A DNA stretch of 64,000 nucleotides from a candidate division WOR-1 bacterium RIFOXYB2_FULL_45_9 (lineage in GTDB: Bacteria; Margulisbacteria; WOR-1; O2-12-FULL-45-9; XYB2-FULL-48-7): the NCBI GenBank assembly GCA_001771575.1, contig MEUD01000001.1, positions 1,365,277 through 1,429,276 of the forward strand, written 5' to 3'. Every line of letters starts with the position of its first letter. Position 1 is the first letter of the stretch. Below are positions 53,486-62,224 of this stretch, piece after piece. Below the pieces are notes generated by a model, which saw only the letters and a program-made list of their open reading frames with translations, searched no databases and was not told the DNA's origin. Position numbers and translations under genes: made by a program.

Positions 53486-54343
53486 TTGAAGCGAGTAATT
53501 TGTTTAATAGTTATTTTATGCGGTTGCTTGTTGATGCCAACCACCGGGGAAGTCTCCTTCCCGGCCGCCAAAGGATTTGTTAATGATTTCGCGGGGGTGA
53601 TCGAGCCGGACGCGGCCAAAAAACTCGACAACTTATGCGCGATCCTTGATCAAAAAACAGGGGTAGAGCTGGCGATTGTGACCGTTAAAACCGTTGCCCC
53701 TCTTGACTCCAAGACCTACGCGGTCAAGCTTTTTGAAAAGTGGGGGATTGGGAAAAAGGGAAAGGACAACGGGCTTTTGCTTTTAGTCGGGGTGGATGAT
53801 CGCCGTGTCGAGATCGAGGTTGGCTATGGGTTGGAGGGTACGGTCAACGATGCTCTAGCCGGGCAGATCCTGGATGTGTACGTTGTGCCTCGCTTTAAAG
53901 CGGGGGATTATAGCGGCGGAATTTACAATGGAGCGGCCGCGCTGGCCCAGCGAGTTGCCGAAGCTAAAAATATCGAACTTGGAGAGGAATACCAGGGGAA
54001 AAATATGGGGCTGGAAGACGACGAAGAATCATGGGAAGAGGTTTGGTGGATATTGGGAATCATCGGCTTGATGTTTGTCGCGCTGGCTTTCTCAAGCGTG
54101 ATTCCCGGTCTTTGGGGGTTGGCTTTTGGTGCGTTTTTCGGTTTTTCTTTGGCCGGGATCATTGGCGGAGTGGTTGGAGCAATAATTGGTTTTGTGTTAT
54201 CATTCTTTATCAAATCGATCCCGGGTGGAGGGTCCGGCGGTGGATCGTTCGGTGGGGGATCATTTGGTGGTTTTGGTGGCGGAGGATTCGGGGGATTTGG
54301 CGGTGGCAGAAGCGGGGGTGGGGGAGCGGGACGAAGCTGGTAA
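53486..54343 (+). CDS. TPM-domain protein with Gly/Ser-rich tail (YgcG family, second of pair)
   Basis: 285 residues: signal peptide (about 1-22), TPM domain (about 28-160; FVNDFAGVIEPDAAKKL, WGIGKKGKDNGLLLLV, VEVGYGLEGTVNDA), two membrane helices (about 185-235) and a final 50 residues of Gly, Ser and Phe repeats such as GGSFGGGSFGGFGGGG. This is the standard YgcG/YoaJ layout. The start is TTG 53486, with AGGGGG before it. Together with LemA downstream it forms the common LemA-TPM pair, here with a second TPM gene. Confidence 0.9.
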   Translation: MKRVICLIVILCGCLLMPTTGEVSFPAAKGFVNDFAGVIEPDAAKKLDNLCAILDQKTGVELAIVTVKTVAPLDSKTYAVKLFEKWGIGKKGKDNGLLLLVGVDDRRVEIEVGYGLEGTVNDALAGQILDVYVVPRFKAGDYSGGIYNGAAALAQRVAEAKNIELGEEYQGKNMGLEDDEESWEEVWWILGIIGLMFVALAFSSVIPGLWGLAFGAFFGFSLAGIIGGVVGAIIGFVLSFFIKSIPGGGSGGGSFGGGSFGGFGGGGFGGFGGGRSGGGGAGRSW

Positions 54344-54345
54344 AC

Positions 54346-54375
54346 AAGCTGTAAGCTTACAGCTTTAAGCTTTTT
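54346..54375 (+). terminator. Palindrome with T-run between the TPM and lemA genes
   Basis: AAGCTGTAAGCTTACAGCTT is a perfect 20-bp palindrome at 54346-54365, followed by TAAGCTTTTT. It could be a weak intrinsic terminator or attenuator that lowers lemA expression. AAAGGAGG follows for lemA at about 54377-54383. Confidence 0.5.
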
Positions 54376-54390
54376 AAAGGAGGATTACAA

Positions 54391-54948
54391 ATGAATAAGT
54401 GGTTGATCGGCATATTAGTAGTTATTGTTTTCTTAGGGGCTTGGTCGGTCGGCGTTTATAATGGCCTGGTCGGCAAGGACCAAGAAGTTAAACAGAGCTG
54501 GGCGCAGGTTGAAAACCAGCTGCAGCGCCGCTATGACCTGATCCCCAACCTCGTGGAAACGGTCAAAGGGTACGCGACCCACGAAAAAGAATTGTTCGAG
54601 AACGTCGCCGCCGCTCGTTCGGCTTGGGCCGGAGCCAAGAGCAGCAGCGAAAGGATTAACGCGGCGAACCAGGTCGAAGGGGTACTTGGCAGACTTTTGG
54701 CCGTGGTCGAGAGTTATCCGCAGTTAAAAGCGTCGGAAAACTTCCGGGCCCTGCAGGACGAACTGGCCGGCACCGAGAACCGGATTGCCGTCGCCAGAAT
54801 GAGATACAACGACATGGTCCAGGGCTACAATGTGTCGGCAAAATCGATCCCGACCGTTTTTGTCGTCAGATTGTTCGGCTTTGATCCTGAAAAGATCTTT
54901 TTTGCCGTCCCCGACGCGGCCAAAGAAGCGCCAAAGGTTAAGTTTTGA
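54391..54948 (+). CDS. LemA family protein
   Basis: 185 residues: an N-terminal membrane helix (about 4-24, uncleaved signal anchor) followed by a long helical bundle. Family motifs are YNGLVGKDQEVKQSWAQVENQLQRR split around residue 30, YDLIPNLVETVKGYA and AVARMRYNDMVQGYN, ending FGFDPEKIFF. LemA proteins are envelope proteins of uncertain role and are often beside TPM-domain genes, as here. AGGAGG precedes the ATG. Confidence 0.94.
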   Translation: MNKWLIGILVVIVFLGAWSVGVYNGLVGKDQEVKQSWAQVENQLQRRYDLIPNLVETVKGYATHEKELFENVAAARSAWAGAKSSSERINAANQVEGVLGRLLAVVESYPQLKASENFRALQDELAGTENRIAVARMRYNDMVQGYNVSAKSIPTVFVVRLFGFDPEKIFFAVPDAAKEAPKVKF

Positions 54949-54953
54949 TCCCG

Positions 54954-56447
54954 ATGAGAATAAAAATTGAATGCGGCTCGATAGTCGACTTCAAATGCGA
55001 TCTGCTGGTAATTAACGAGTTTGTCGGAGTTAAACAACCAGGCGGGGCGACTGGTGCGGTTGATCGGGCGCTTGGCGGACTGATCGGCCGATTAACTCGG
55101 GACGGAGAGATCAGCGGTAAACTTGGAGAAGTGACCATGCTGCATTCCCAGCCGGGGGTCAAAGCGTCGAAGATCGCGATCGTCGGCCTGGGGAAGATTG
55201 AAGATTTTGACCTGGACGCGGTCAGAACCGCGTCAGCCGCGGCGATAAAAAAGGGGCGCGAGATCAAAGCAAAGACGGTCGCGACCATCGTTCACGGCGC
55301 GGGGATCGGCGGACTGGACGCGGAAGAGGCGGCGAAAGCTGTGGTTGAAGGATCGATCCTCGGGGTTTATAAGTTTCCCGGTTACGCCAAAGAAAAAGAG
55401 CTTCCCGACCATAAAATTGAGGCTTTGGTGCTGATCGATCATGATCGGAACAAGACAAACGCCTATAAAAAGGGAGTTGAGCTGGGCAGGATAATCGCGG
55501 AAGCGGAAAATCACGCCCGTGACCTGGTCAACACCCCGGCCAACAAAATGACCCCATCCAATTTTGCCAAACTGGCGGAGCATATCGCCCGGATCAATAA
55601 GTTAAAATGTGTTATTATCGATCCCAAAAAAGCGGGGATGGAAGCTCTTTGGGCGGTCGCCAAGGGGTCCGATGAACAGCCGAAGCTGGTGGCTATCGAA
55701 TACTTGGGGAATCCCCGTTCCAAAGAAAAACTGGCGCTGGTCGGCAAAGGGATAACTTTTGATTCCGGGGGGATCTCTTTGAAACCATCGAAGAAAATGG
55801 GGGAGATGAAGACCGATATGGCGGGAGCGGCGGCGGTTCTTGGGACCATGAGCTTGCTCTCTGACCTCAAGCCAAAATGCAACGTGCTTGGCGTCCTCCC
55901 TCTGACCGAGAATATGCCTTCGGGCCACGCGACCAGGCCAGGAGATGTGGTCGGTTCATTGTCCGGTTATACGATCGAGGTCTTAAATACCGACGCCGAA
56001 GGGCGGATGATCCTGGCCGACGCCATTACGTATGCCAAGCAGAGGGGGGCGACCCGGATCATTGACGTGGCGACTTTGACCGGGGGGTGTGTTGTTGCCC
56101 TGGGGGATGCCGCGACCGGAGTGATCGGCAACGATCAGGAATTTATCGACCAGATCATCAGGGTTGGGAACCGCTGCGGGCAAAAAATGTGGCAGCTCCC
56201 GCTCTTTGATGAATATAAAGAAGCGCTCAAGAGCCAGATCGCCGACATTAAGAACACTTCCGAAACGGGGAAGGCTTCTCCATCGTCAGGAGGGGCTTTC
56301 CTGGCCAAATTTGTCGGAGAGACCCCCTGGGCCCATCTTGATATCGCCGGGACCGCCCACATCGATAAGGCAAAAGGCTATCTGCCGGAAGGGGCGACCG
56401 GCGTGCCGGTCAGGACCTTGATCGAATATATTACCAGGCAAGGGTGA
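54954..56447 (+). CDS. pepA: Leucyl aminopeptidase (M17)
   Basis: M17 aminopeptidase, hexameric and dimetal, removing N-terminal residues from peptides. About 497 residues. The metal and catalytic motifs are GKGITFDSGGISLKPS at about 262, KTDMAGAAAVLG and the signature NTDAEGRMILADA at about 344; the last segment PSSGGAFLAKFVGE is normal. I prefer ATG 54954 to TTG 54945, though the TTG overlaps the lemA stop and is possible. Cytosolic, no signal peptide. Confidence 0.94.
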   Translation: MRIKIECGSIVDFKCDLLVINEFVGVKQPGGATGAVDRALGGLIGRLTRDGEISGKLGEVTMLHSQPGVKASKIAIVGLGKIEDFDLDAVRTASAAAIKKGREIKAKTVATIVHGAGIGGLDAEEAAKAVVEGSILGVYKFPGYAKEKELPDHKIEALVLIDHDRNKTNAYKKGVELGRIIAEAENHARDLVNTPANKMTPSNFAKLAEHIARINKLKCVIIDPKKAGMEALWAVAKGSDEQPKLVAIEYLGNPRSKEKLALVGKGITFDSGGISLKPSKKMGEMKTDMAGAAAVLGTMSLLSDLKPKCNVLGVLPLTENMPSGHATRPGDVVGSLSGYTIEVLNTDAEGRMILADAITYAKQRGATRIIDVATLTGGCVVALGDAATGVIGNDQEFIDQIIRVGNRCGQKMWQLPLFDEYKEALKSQIADIKNTSETGKASPSSGGAFLAKFVGETPWAHLDIAGTAHIDKAKGYLPEGATGVPVRTLIEYITRQG

Positions 56448-57604
56448 TGAAAAAGTTCTGGCTGACGTTCTTTTTGCTTCTCTTAAGCCGACCTCTTTTT
56501 GCCGTGCCGCTGATAAATGGGATCCCGGCCCAGCTCGCCGCGGAGAACGACCCTAAATTCAAATATCTTTATCGGATCAGGGTCAATAATGTCGCGGGGG
56601 GATCGATCGAGGTCAGCGCGGACGCGCAAAAGAGATGGCGGTTGGTTGGCCATGTTGTCTACCCTACGACCAGGGTCAATCGGGACGGCTACGCCGCTTC
56701 GCGCTGGGTCAAAGACGGCGAGGTTGCCGCGACCGCAGTCAACGCTATTCATCTTAAAACGGGGAGTGACGAGCGGAGCGGCAAAGGGGTGATCTTTAGC
56801 TTGTTGCCCAGGGAACAGCTTCGTCCTCCCAAAGCGTATCGCTCCTATTTGAGCCCCGATTCTTCGATCTATACCGATATCCCGGCCGGGACGGAGATCT
56901 TTGGCGGCGGCTTTGCCCCCTTTGTCGGAAATAAAATGTTTTTCTCCAGACAGTCCGATTATCTTTATCCCATTACTCCGGACTATCAACCGGCGGTCGG
57001 CGATGTTTTCACGATCATGGTCAAACGCCCCCTCGATTATCCGACCGAAATAATGTTTGAGAACAACTTTGGCGGCAAAATAGAGATCAAATACCTTGGC
57101 GGTCGGACCAAGACGCTCGGGACCGTCCTCCGTCCGGTGGTTGGGGTCGGTCGTTTTGAAGGGACTGTTTACTCTTCGGTCGGGCGGATCAGGGCGAACC
57201 ACGCCGGGGTAATTGACGTTTCGACCTCCCCGCTTGGCGAGATCGGCGGGTTCCAGATTGTTCCCGCCGAACACGGGTCTGAACTTAAGTATGTCCGCGA
57301 ATCAACCCAATGGATGGTGATCGGGCCTCCTTTGGTTGGCGCTGGGTCGATGGAGGGGGTCGCGCCGTTCTTTCGTTATTTTATTCAGCCCTCTTACCAG
57401 GCGGATGACTTGTTTGACGATGATAATTGGGAAGATAAGCTTCTTAGCCGATTTATAGTTGAAGTAAAATTGATCGGGGAGGAGAAGTGGCAGGCGATGC
57501 CCAACCTGGCGTTAGACAGGAATAAAGCTTTGCCGAAATGGGCTGATAATGCCCTGGGGAATGTTTCCGCTATCAGGGTCTTGTTCCCGATTACCGGTCA
57601 ATAA
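56447..57604 (+). CDS. Secreted protein of unknown function
   Basis: 385 residues with a clear signal peptide (about 1-20, LTFFLLLLSRPLFA). The mature part looks all-beta: alternating strands, many Gly and Arg, and motifs such as RWRLVGHVVYPTTRVN and NFGGKIEIKYLGGRTK that suggest several sandwich domains. It has no Cys pairs, lipobox or membrane anchor, so it is periplasmic or exported. I do not recognise the family. The ATG overlaps the pepA stop by one base, and metG follows after its own promoter. Confidence 0.65.
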   Translation: MKKFWLTFFLLLLSRPLFAVPLINGIPAQLAAENDPKFKYLYRIRVNNVAGGSIEVSADAQKRWRLVGHVVYPTTRVNRDGYAASRWVKDGEVAATAVNAIHLKTGSDERSGKGVIFSLLPREQLRPPKAYRSYLSPDSSIYTDIPAGTEIFGGGFAPFVGNKMFFSRQSDYLYPITPDYQPAVGDVFTIMVKRPLDYPTEIMFENNFGGKIEIKYLGGRTKTLGTVLRPVVGVGRFEGTVYSSVGRIRANHAGVIDVSTSPLGEIGGFQIVPAEHGSELKYVRESTQWMVIGPPLVGAGSMEGVAPFFRYFIQPSYQADDLFDDDNWEDKLLSRFIVEVKLIGEEKWQAMPNLALDRNKALPKWADNALGNVSAIRVLFPITGQ

Positions 57605-57637
57605 CGTTGGCAAATTTCACTTTTATCGGGACTCTGA

Positions 57638-57643
57638 TATAAT
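57638..57643 (+). promoter_or_regulatory. -10 box of metG (leaderless type)
   Basis: TATAAT lies 6 nt before the metG ATG; TTCACT 16 bp upstream of it is a possible -35. No Shine-Dalgarno is present. Confidence 0.6.
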
Positions 57644-57649
57644 TGATTA

Positions 57650-59140
57650 ATGACGGAAAAATTCTACCTGACAACCCCAATCTATTACGTTAACGATATT
57701 CCTCATATCGGGCATGCCTACACGACGATCGCCGCCGATGTTTTGGCCCGCTACAAACGAGGCCGGGGGGTTCAGACCCATTTTTTGACCGGGACCGATG
57801 AGCATGGTCAGAAGGTCTGGAAAGTCGCTGAAAGCCAGGGTGTGGGGGCCAAGGAGTTTGTTGACGGGATCGTTCCCCGCTGGAAAAAGGCCTGGGAAGT
57901 TTTAAATATTACCAATGATGATTTCATCCGGACGACCGATGAAAAGCACGAGAAAACGGTCCAGGCGTTCTTTCACAAGTTGTTATCGCAAGGGGATATC
58001 TATAAAGGTGAATATCAAGGATGGTATTGCGTGACCTGCGAGACATACTGGGCGGAAGGAGAGCTAAAAGAAGATATGGAAGGGCGCAAGCTCTGTCCAG
58101 ACTGTGGTCGGCAGACCGACCTGCTCAAAGAAGAGAGCTACTTTTTTAAATTATCAAAATACCAGGCGCCGCTTCTTAAATATATTGAAGAGCATCCGGA
58201 ATTTATTGCACCCGCCCCCCGCCGAAACGAGGTCATTCAATTTATCAAGCAAGGATTACATGATCTCTCTGTTACCAGGACCGCTTTTCCGTGGGGAGTG
58301 ACCGTGCCGGACGATCCCAAACATGTGGTTTACGTTTGGTTTGACGCTCTGATCAACTATGTTTCCGCGATCGGCTGTTTTCAGGACGACGCTCAATTCA
58401 ACAAGTGGTGGCCGGCCGACGTTCATATCGTCGGCAAGGAGATCGTCCGCTTCCACGCGGTGACCTGGCCGTGCATGTTAATGGCGCTGGGGCTCCCCTT
58501 GCCGAAAAAGATCTTCGGCCATGGCTGGTGGACGGTGGAAGGGGCGAAAATGTCCAAATCAAAAGGGAACGTTGTCGATCCGATCGTCCTGGCGGAGAAA
58601 TATGGGGTCGATGTTGTTCGTTATTTTATCCTTAGAGAGGTTGCTTTCGGTGCTGACGGTGATTTTTCCTACGCTTCGCTGGTCAATCGTTATAACGCCG
58701 ACCTGGCCAACGATCTTGGCAATCTCTTGAGCCGCGCTTTGACCATGATCGAGAAATATTTTGATGGTAAAGTGCCGGCTATGGTCGGTAGCCCAGACGA
58801 ATTAACCCAGGAATTGGCTAAGTTGATCGAAAAAACCCCGGGGTTGGTTGATCAGGCAATGAACGAGCTCTCTTTTTCCGACGCGCTGGGAGCGATCTGG
58901 CAGTTGATTAGCCAGTCGAATGTCTTTATTGAGAAACAAGCCCCCTGGGGACTAGCGAAAAAAGGGGAGATTGAAAAATTAGCCCAGGTTATGGCGATAC
59001 TATTTAAGGTTTTATCGACAACTGCCGAACTTCTGTCACCTTTTATGCCGATCACTTCCGGCAAGATCAAGAGCCAATTGAACCTGGGCGGAGATAAAGT
59101 CGCAAAGGGTGAGGTCCTATTTCCTCGATTGCAGAAATAA
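57650..59140 (+). CDS. metG: Methionine--tRNA ligase
   Basis: MetG charges both initiator and elongator tRNA-Met. 496 residues. HIGH-type motif in NDIPHIGHAYTT at residues 12-23, zinc-type Cys pairs in CVTCETYWAEG and CPDCGRQ, and KMSKSKGN at about residue 301. The helical anticodon-binding domain is complete, but there is no C-terminal EMAP-type tRNA-binding domain; such shorter forms are common. Its stop is followed by a strong palindrome. Confidence 0.97.
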   Translation: MTEKFYLTTPIYYVNDIPHIGHAYTTIAADVLARYKRGRGVQTHFLTGTDEHGQKVWKVAESQGVGAKEFVDGIVPRWKKAWEVLNITNDDFIRTTDEKHEKTVQAFFHKLLSQGDIYKGEYQGWYCVTCETYWAEGELKEDMEGRKLCPDCGRQTDLLKEESYFFKLSKYQAPLLKYIEEHPEFIAPAPRRNEVIQFIKQGLHDLSVTRTAFPWGVTVPDDPKHVVYVWFDALINYVSAIGCFQDDAQFNKWWPADVHIVGKEIVRFHAVTWPCMLMALGLPLPKKIFGHGWWTVEGAKMSKSKGNVVDPIVLAEKYGVDVVRYFILREVAFGADGDFSYASLVNRYNADLANDLGNLLSRALTMIEKYFDGKVPAMVGSPDELTQELAKLIEKTPGLVDQAMNELSFSDALGAIWQLISQSNVFIEKQAPWGLAKKGEIEKLAQVMAILFKVLSTTAELLSPFMPITSGKIKSQLNLGGDKVAKGEVLFPRLQK

Positions 59141-59160
59141 GTGACGAAAAATAGTCAGGT

Positions 59161-59188
59161 ATAACCGCGGAATTAATTCCGCGGTTAT
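59161..59188. terminator. 28-bp perfect palindrome after metG
   Basis: ATAACCGCGGAATT is followed immediately by its exact reverse complement, AATTCCGCGGTTAT. The stem is 14 bp if it folds without a loop, in practice about 12 bp with an AATT loop. Only a scattered T-rich stretch (ATATATCATTCGTTTTT) follows, so it may terminate metG but could equally be a dispersed hairpin, since a shorter relative lies at 4039-4056. Confidence 0.75.
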
Positions 59189-59221
59189 ATATATCATTCG
59201 TTTTTCCTTGGTTTTTCCCCA

Positions 59222-59235
59222 GGCAATAAAATTGC
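59222..59235 (+). promoter_or_regulatory. Candidate sigma-54 (-24/-12) promoter of the pilus assembly genes
   Basis: AGGCAATAAAATTGCT places GG and GC exactly 10 nt apart and has a full TTGCT -12 core; the -24 core matches as GGCA. The start site would be within a few bases of the ATG at 59248. Pilus genes are classic sigma-54 targets and rpoN is in the window. Confidence 0.5.
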
Positions 59236-59247
59236 TTTAAACAGTTC

Positions 59248-60252
59248 ATGCACAATCGTCAAACTTCCAGGTTTTGCAATCAGCTGGCGAGTTTATTGGT
59301 TGCCGGCATCCCTCTGGTCGCCGCGCTTAGGGTCATTGGCCAAACAGATTGTTTTGAAAAAGAACGATCACTTATCGACAAAACGATCCTTAAACTTGAA
59401 GAGGGGGAACCGTTGTGCGAAGCGGTAAATGGTCTTCTCCCCGCGCTGGCTTGTGGCGCCATTAAGGGAGGGGACCGAAGCGGAAGAATTGACGCGGCGC
59501 TGACTTATTTAGGCGATTATTACAACCAGCGGGCCGACTTATCAGAAAAGCTGGCTGGGGCTTTGGTATACCCGGCATTTATCGCGGTAATATGCTTATT
59601 TTTGTTGATATTTTTATTTGTTTTTATCGTTCCTTCAATGGGGGAGCTTTTAAGTGATTTGGGAGGGAAACTGCCGCCATTAACCATTACAGTCATGACA
59701 ATCAGCCAATTGTTGGTTGATTATTGGCTCGCCTTCTTTGGTTTTATTTTGGTTATTAGCGGAGTCATGGTGTTCAAAAGAGGGATATTGTTTGAACAAT
59801 TGACCAGGATTCCGTTGATCGGCGACTATTATCGCCATGAACTTGCTCTTTTTAATTGTCTGACTTTGGGGATGCTGCTTGAGGGTGGGGTTCCTCTGGC
59901 TGAAGCCATTTTGATAAACGCCGACGCGGCGTTCGATAAAGCGCAAAAGGCCGACCTGGCGCTTTTACTGAAAAAAGTTGAAAATGGGAAAAAACTTAGC
60001 GATGCTTTGGCCGGAAGCCTATTTTTCCCGAGAGAGGCGGTCTCGCTCGTGGCGATCGGTGAAAACAGCGGTCAATCGGGGAAAGCATTTTTGGATATCG
60101 CGGCGATCAAAGCTAAGGAAAGAGGGGCGAGGCTGGAGCAATTGTCTAAATTACTTGAGCCGGCGATCACTGTGGTCGTGGGAGGGGTAGTGGCGTTTAT
60201 CGTCCTTGCCCTCTTTCTTCCTTTGCTTCAACTGGTCGCGGCTTTAAGCTGA
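59248..60252 (+). CDS. Type II secretion / type IV pilus inner-membrane protein (GspF/PilC family)
   Basis: 334 residues with two repeats of the T2SSF domain. Each has cytosolic helices (LASLLVAGIPLVAALRVIG near the start; LFNCLTLGMLLEGGVPLAEA near 212) and an exit with GDRSGRIDAAL or GENSGQSGKAF, followed by membrane helices at about 110-135, 155-175 and 300-325. These proteins form the platform for pseudopilin assembly. The N-terminal 60 residues of typical PilC proteins are absent, as in some GspF forms. A pseudopilin gene follows. Confidence 0.92.
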   Translation: MHNRQTSRFCNQLASLLVAGIPLVAALRVIGQTDCFEKERSLIDKTILKLEEGEPLCEAVNGLLPALACGAIKGGDRSGRIDAALTYLGDYYNQRADLSEKLAGALVYPAFIAVICLFLLIFLFVFIVPSMGELLSDLGGKLPPLTITVMTISQLLVDYWLAFFGFILVISGVMVFKRGILFEQLTRIPLIGDYYRHELALFNCLTLGMLLEGGVPLAEAILINADAAFDKAQKADLALLLKKVENGKKLSDALAGSLFFPREAVSLVAIGENSGQSGKAFLDIAAIKAKERGARLEQLSKLLEPAITVVVGGVVAFIVLALFLPLLQLVAALS

Positions 60253-60281
60253 TTGCAGTTTGTCCGGGCTCAATCTATAAT
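60253..60281 (+). promoter_or_regulatory. Sigma-70-type promoter of the pseudopilin gene
   Basis: TTGCAG at 60253-60258, exactly 17 bp, then TATAAT at 60276-60281. The start site near 60288 would leave a very short leader; GGGAGGTGA at 60284-60292 precedes the ATG at 60295. Confidence 0.7.
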
Positions 60282-60294
60282 ACGGGAGGTGAAA

Positions 60295-60708
60295 ATGATG
60301 AACAAAAAAGGTTTTACCCTGGTTGAAATATTGATCGTGATCGGGATCATTGGCTTGTTGTCGGTTTTTCTGGTCCCTAGTTTGCTTGGCGCCAGGGATA
60401 AGGGGAAAGAAGCGGCGGTCAAAGGGGTGATGCATTCGGTCCAGCTGGCGATCGAAGCTTATCACATGGAAAACGACCTTTATCCGCTGGGAAAAGATAT
60501 AACTGTCAAATCGCTTTGTGAGAATTACTTGATGGCTGGGGATTACATCGCCGCGGTCCCGAAAAATCCCTTTACCGGCAAGGAATATAAGGACGGCGAT
60601 CTGGCGGGAAAGATCATTTACAGCTATGACGAAACGACCGGGACTTACACATTAACCGGCTATAAACGGAGCGGACTTGCGAAAATTCTCGAACTTACTA
60701 ATTTGTAG
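60295..60708 (+). CDS. Type IV pilin-like / GspG-type pseudopilin
   Basis: About 137 residues. The class III leader MMNKKG ends at the prepilin peptidase site G-F, followed by FTLVEILIVIGIIGLLS with the conserved Glu5 and then a GspG-like globular part ending in a short beta region (YSYDETTGTYTLTGY). Cleavage by the PilD encoded at 27577 is expected. GGGAGGTGA supports the ATG at 60295 or 60298. It lies 42 bp after the GspF-like gene and overlaps the next gene by 32 bp. Confidence 0.93.
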   Translation: MMNKKGFTLVEILIVIGIIGLLSVFLVPSLLGARDKGKEAAVKGVMHSVQLAIEAYHMENDLYPLGKDITVKSLCENYLMAGDYIAAVPKNPFTGKEYKDGDLAGKIIYSYDETTGTYTLTGYKRSGLAKILELTNL

Positions 60709-62224
60709 CCTTTTGTTGTTTTCCATGGCGATTGCTATGGATTTCGATCAAGAGGGGATTCTCCGTTCAAGCTTGAACGGTGAGGTTTCGATCCTCAACC
60801 CTGTTCTTTCAACCGATAACATCTCCTCCGCCGTTGAGGGGGCCATTTTTAACGGGTTGATCACTTTTAATGAAAAATTGGAAGTGATCCCGGAGCTGGC
60901 CGCTTCATGGCAAGCCTCAAAGGACGGGAAGACCTGGACCTTTAACCTGCGGCGGGACGTTTTTTGGCATGACGGGCGACCTTTCACGTCAGAGGACGTG
61001 GTCTTTACCTATAACGCGATTTTAAACCCAAAGGTAAATTCGGTCCGCCGGAGCGATTACATAATTAATGGCCAGCCGATCAAGTTCAAGGCTTTAGATA
61101 AATATACCGTTCAGGCGGTCTTGCCGGTCCCTTTTGCCCCTTTTCTGGTCAGGATGGGGATGGGGATCGTGCCAAAACATCTCCTGGGCGGGAAAGACTT
61201 GAATACCGCGTCGTTTAACCGCCGACCGGTTGGTACCGGACCTTTTATTTTTAAGGAATGGACCTCCGGTGATCATGTGACCGTGGTCAGAAATCCAAAA
61301 TATTTTCTTGGCGCGCCAAAACTGGCCGGGATAAAATATAAAATGATCGCGGATGACAATTCCCAGCTGGTCGCTTTGGAAGCGGACGAGATCGATGAAG
61401 CGGGGATCCCGCCTAAAGACTATGAGCGGATGAAGAAAAAAGCGGGGATCAAGGTCTATGACTATGACGTGTTGCTTTATATTTATCTCGGGTTTAATTT
61501 AGCCAATCCTAAGTTTGCCGATCTTCGGGTCAGGCAAGCGCTGGCTTACGCGACCGATAAAAAACAGTTGGTCGATCTGATCTTTAAAGGGCTGGCTTCT
61601 CCGGCTTCCGCCCCAACGGCTCCAATCTCCTGGGCTTACAACAGCAATGTTCCCAAATACGAGTATAACCCGGAAAGAGCGAAAAAACTGCTCAAGGAAG
61701 CCGGGGTCAACAGCCTGGAATTTACCATCTTGGTCAATCAGGGGAATAAAGAGAGAGAGAAAGCGGCGGTAATTTTACAACAGCAATACAAGAAGGTTGG
61801 CGTTAACGTAAAAGTCAGGGTCATGGAGTGGTCCGCCCTTCTTAAGATCGTCAATGCGCCAAAAGATCCCAAGGAATTTGAAGCAGTGATTATGGGGTGG
61901 TCCTTGGGGCTTGATCCGGACGCTTATTCGATCTGGCATTCAAGCCAGTATCCGGCCGGGTTTAACTTTGTAAAATATAGCAACAAGAAAGTTGATCGGC
62001 TTCTGGATCAGGGCCGCCTGACTACCGATAAAAATGAACGGAAGAAGATTTACGCCAAAATATGGCAGGAAATTGCCGCCGATCAACCTTATATTTTCCT
62101 CTGGTATCCAAAAGCGTTGACCGGGATTCGTGACCGGGTAGGTGGCCTTTCCAAGCCTGGCCCGGCGGGGCTTTTTGTTCACCTGGAAAAAGTATTTATC
62201 AGAAATGCGCAAGTTCGTCCTTAA
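60677..62224 (+). CDS. Peptide/nickel-type ABC transporter substrate-binding protein (SBP_bac_5)
   Basis: 515 residues. Signal peptide at about 1-20 (NLLICSLLLFSMAIA), then a full two-lobe family 5 binding protein: ISSAVEGAIFNGLI, GKTWTFNLRRDVFWHDG, RPVGTGPFIFKEW and ADLRVRQALAYATDK. The signal peptide is encoded only if translation starts at TTG 60677, which lies inside the pseudopilin gene (32-bp overlap); the first in-frame ATG would remove it. It is the first gene of a peptide-transport operon and overlaps the permease by 20 bp. Confidence 0.92.
   Translation: MRKFSNLLICSLLLFSMAIAMDFDQEGILRSSLNGEVSILNPVLSTDNISSAVEGAIFNGLITFNEKLEVIPELAASWQASKDGKTWTFNLRRDVFWHDGRPFTSEDVVFTYNAILNPKVNSVRRSDYIINGQPIKFKALDKYTVQAVLPVPFAPFLVRMGMGIVPKHLLGGKDLNTASFNRRPVGTGPFIFKEWTSGDHVTVVRNPKYFLGAPKLAGIKYKMIADDNSQLVALEADEIDEAGIPPKDYERMKKKAGIKVYDYDVLLYIYLGFNLANPKFADLRVRQALAYATDKKQLVDLIFKGLASPASAPTAPISWAYNSNVPKYEYNPERAKKLLKEAGVNSLEFTILVNQGNKEREKAAVILQQQYKKVGVNVKVRVMEWSALLKIVNAPKDPKEFEAVIMGWSLGLDPDAYSIWHSSQYPAGFNFVKYSNKKVDRLLDQGRLTTDKNERKKIYAKIWQEIAADQPYIFLWYPKALTGIRDRVGGLSKPGPAGLFVHLEKVFIRNAQVRP

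Noticed and set aside
59161-59188. Metal- or arsenic-type operator
   Set aside because: The palindrome lies directly after the metG stop, not at a promoter, and has a short relative between argJ and argB; a terminator or dispersed hairpin is more likely.
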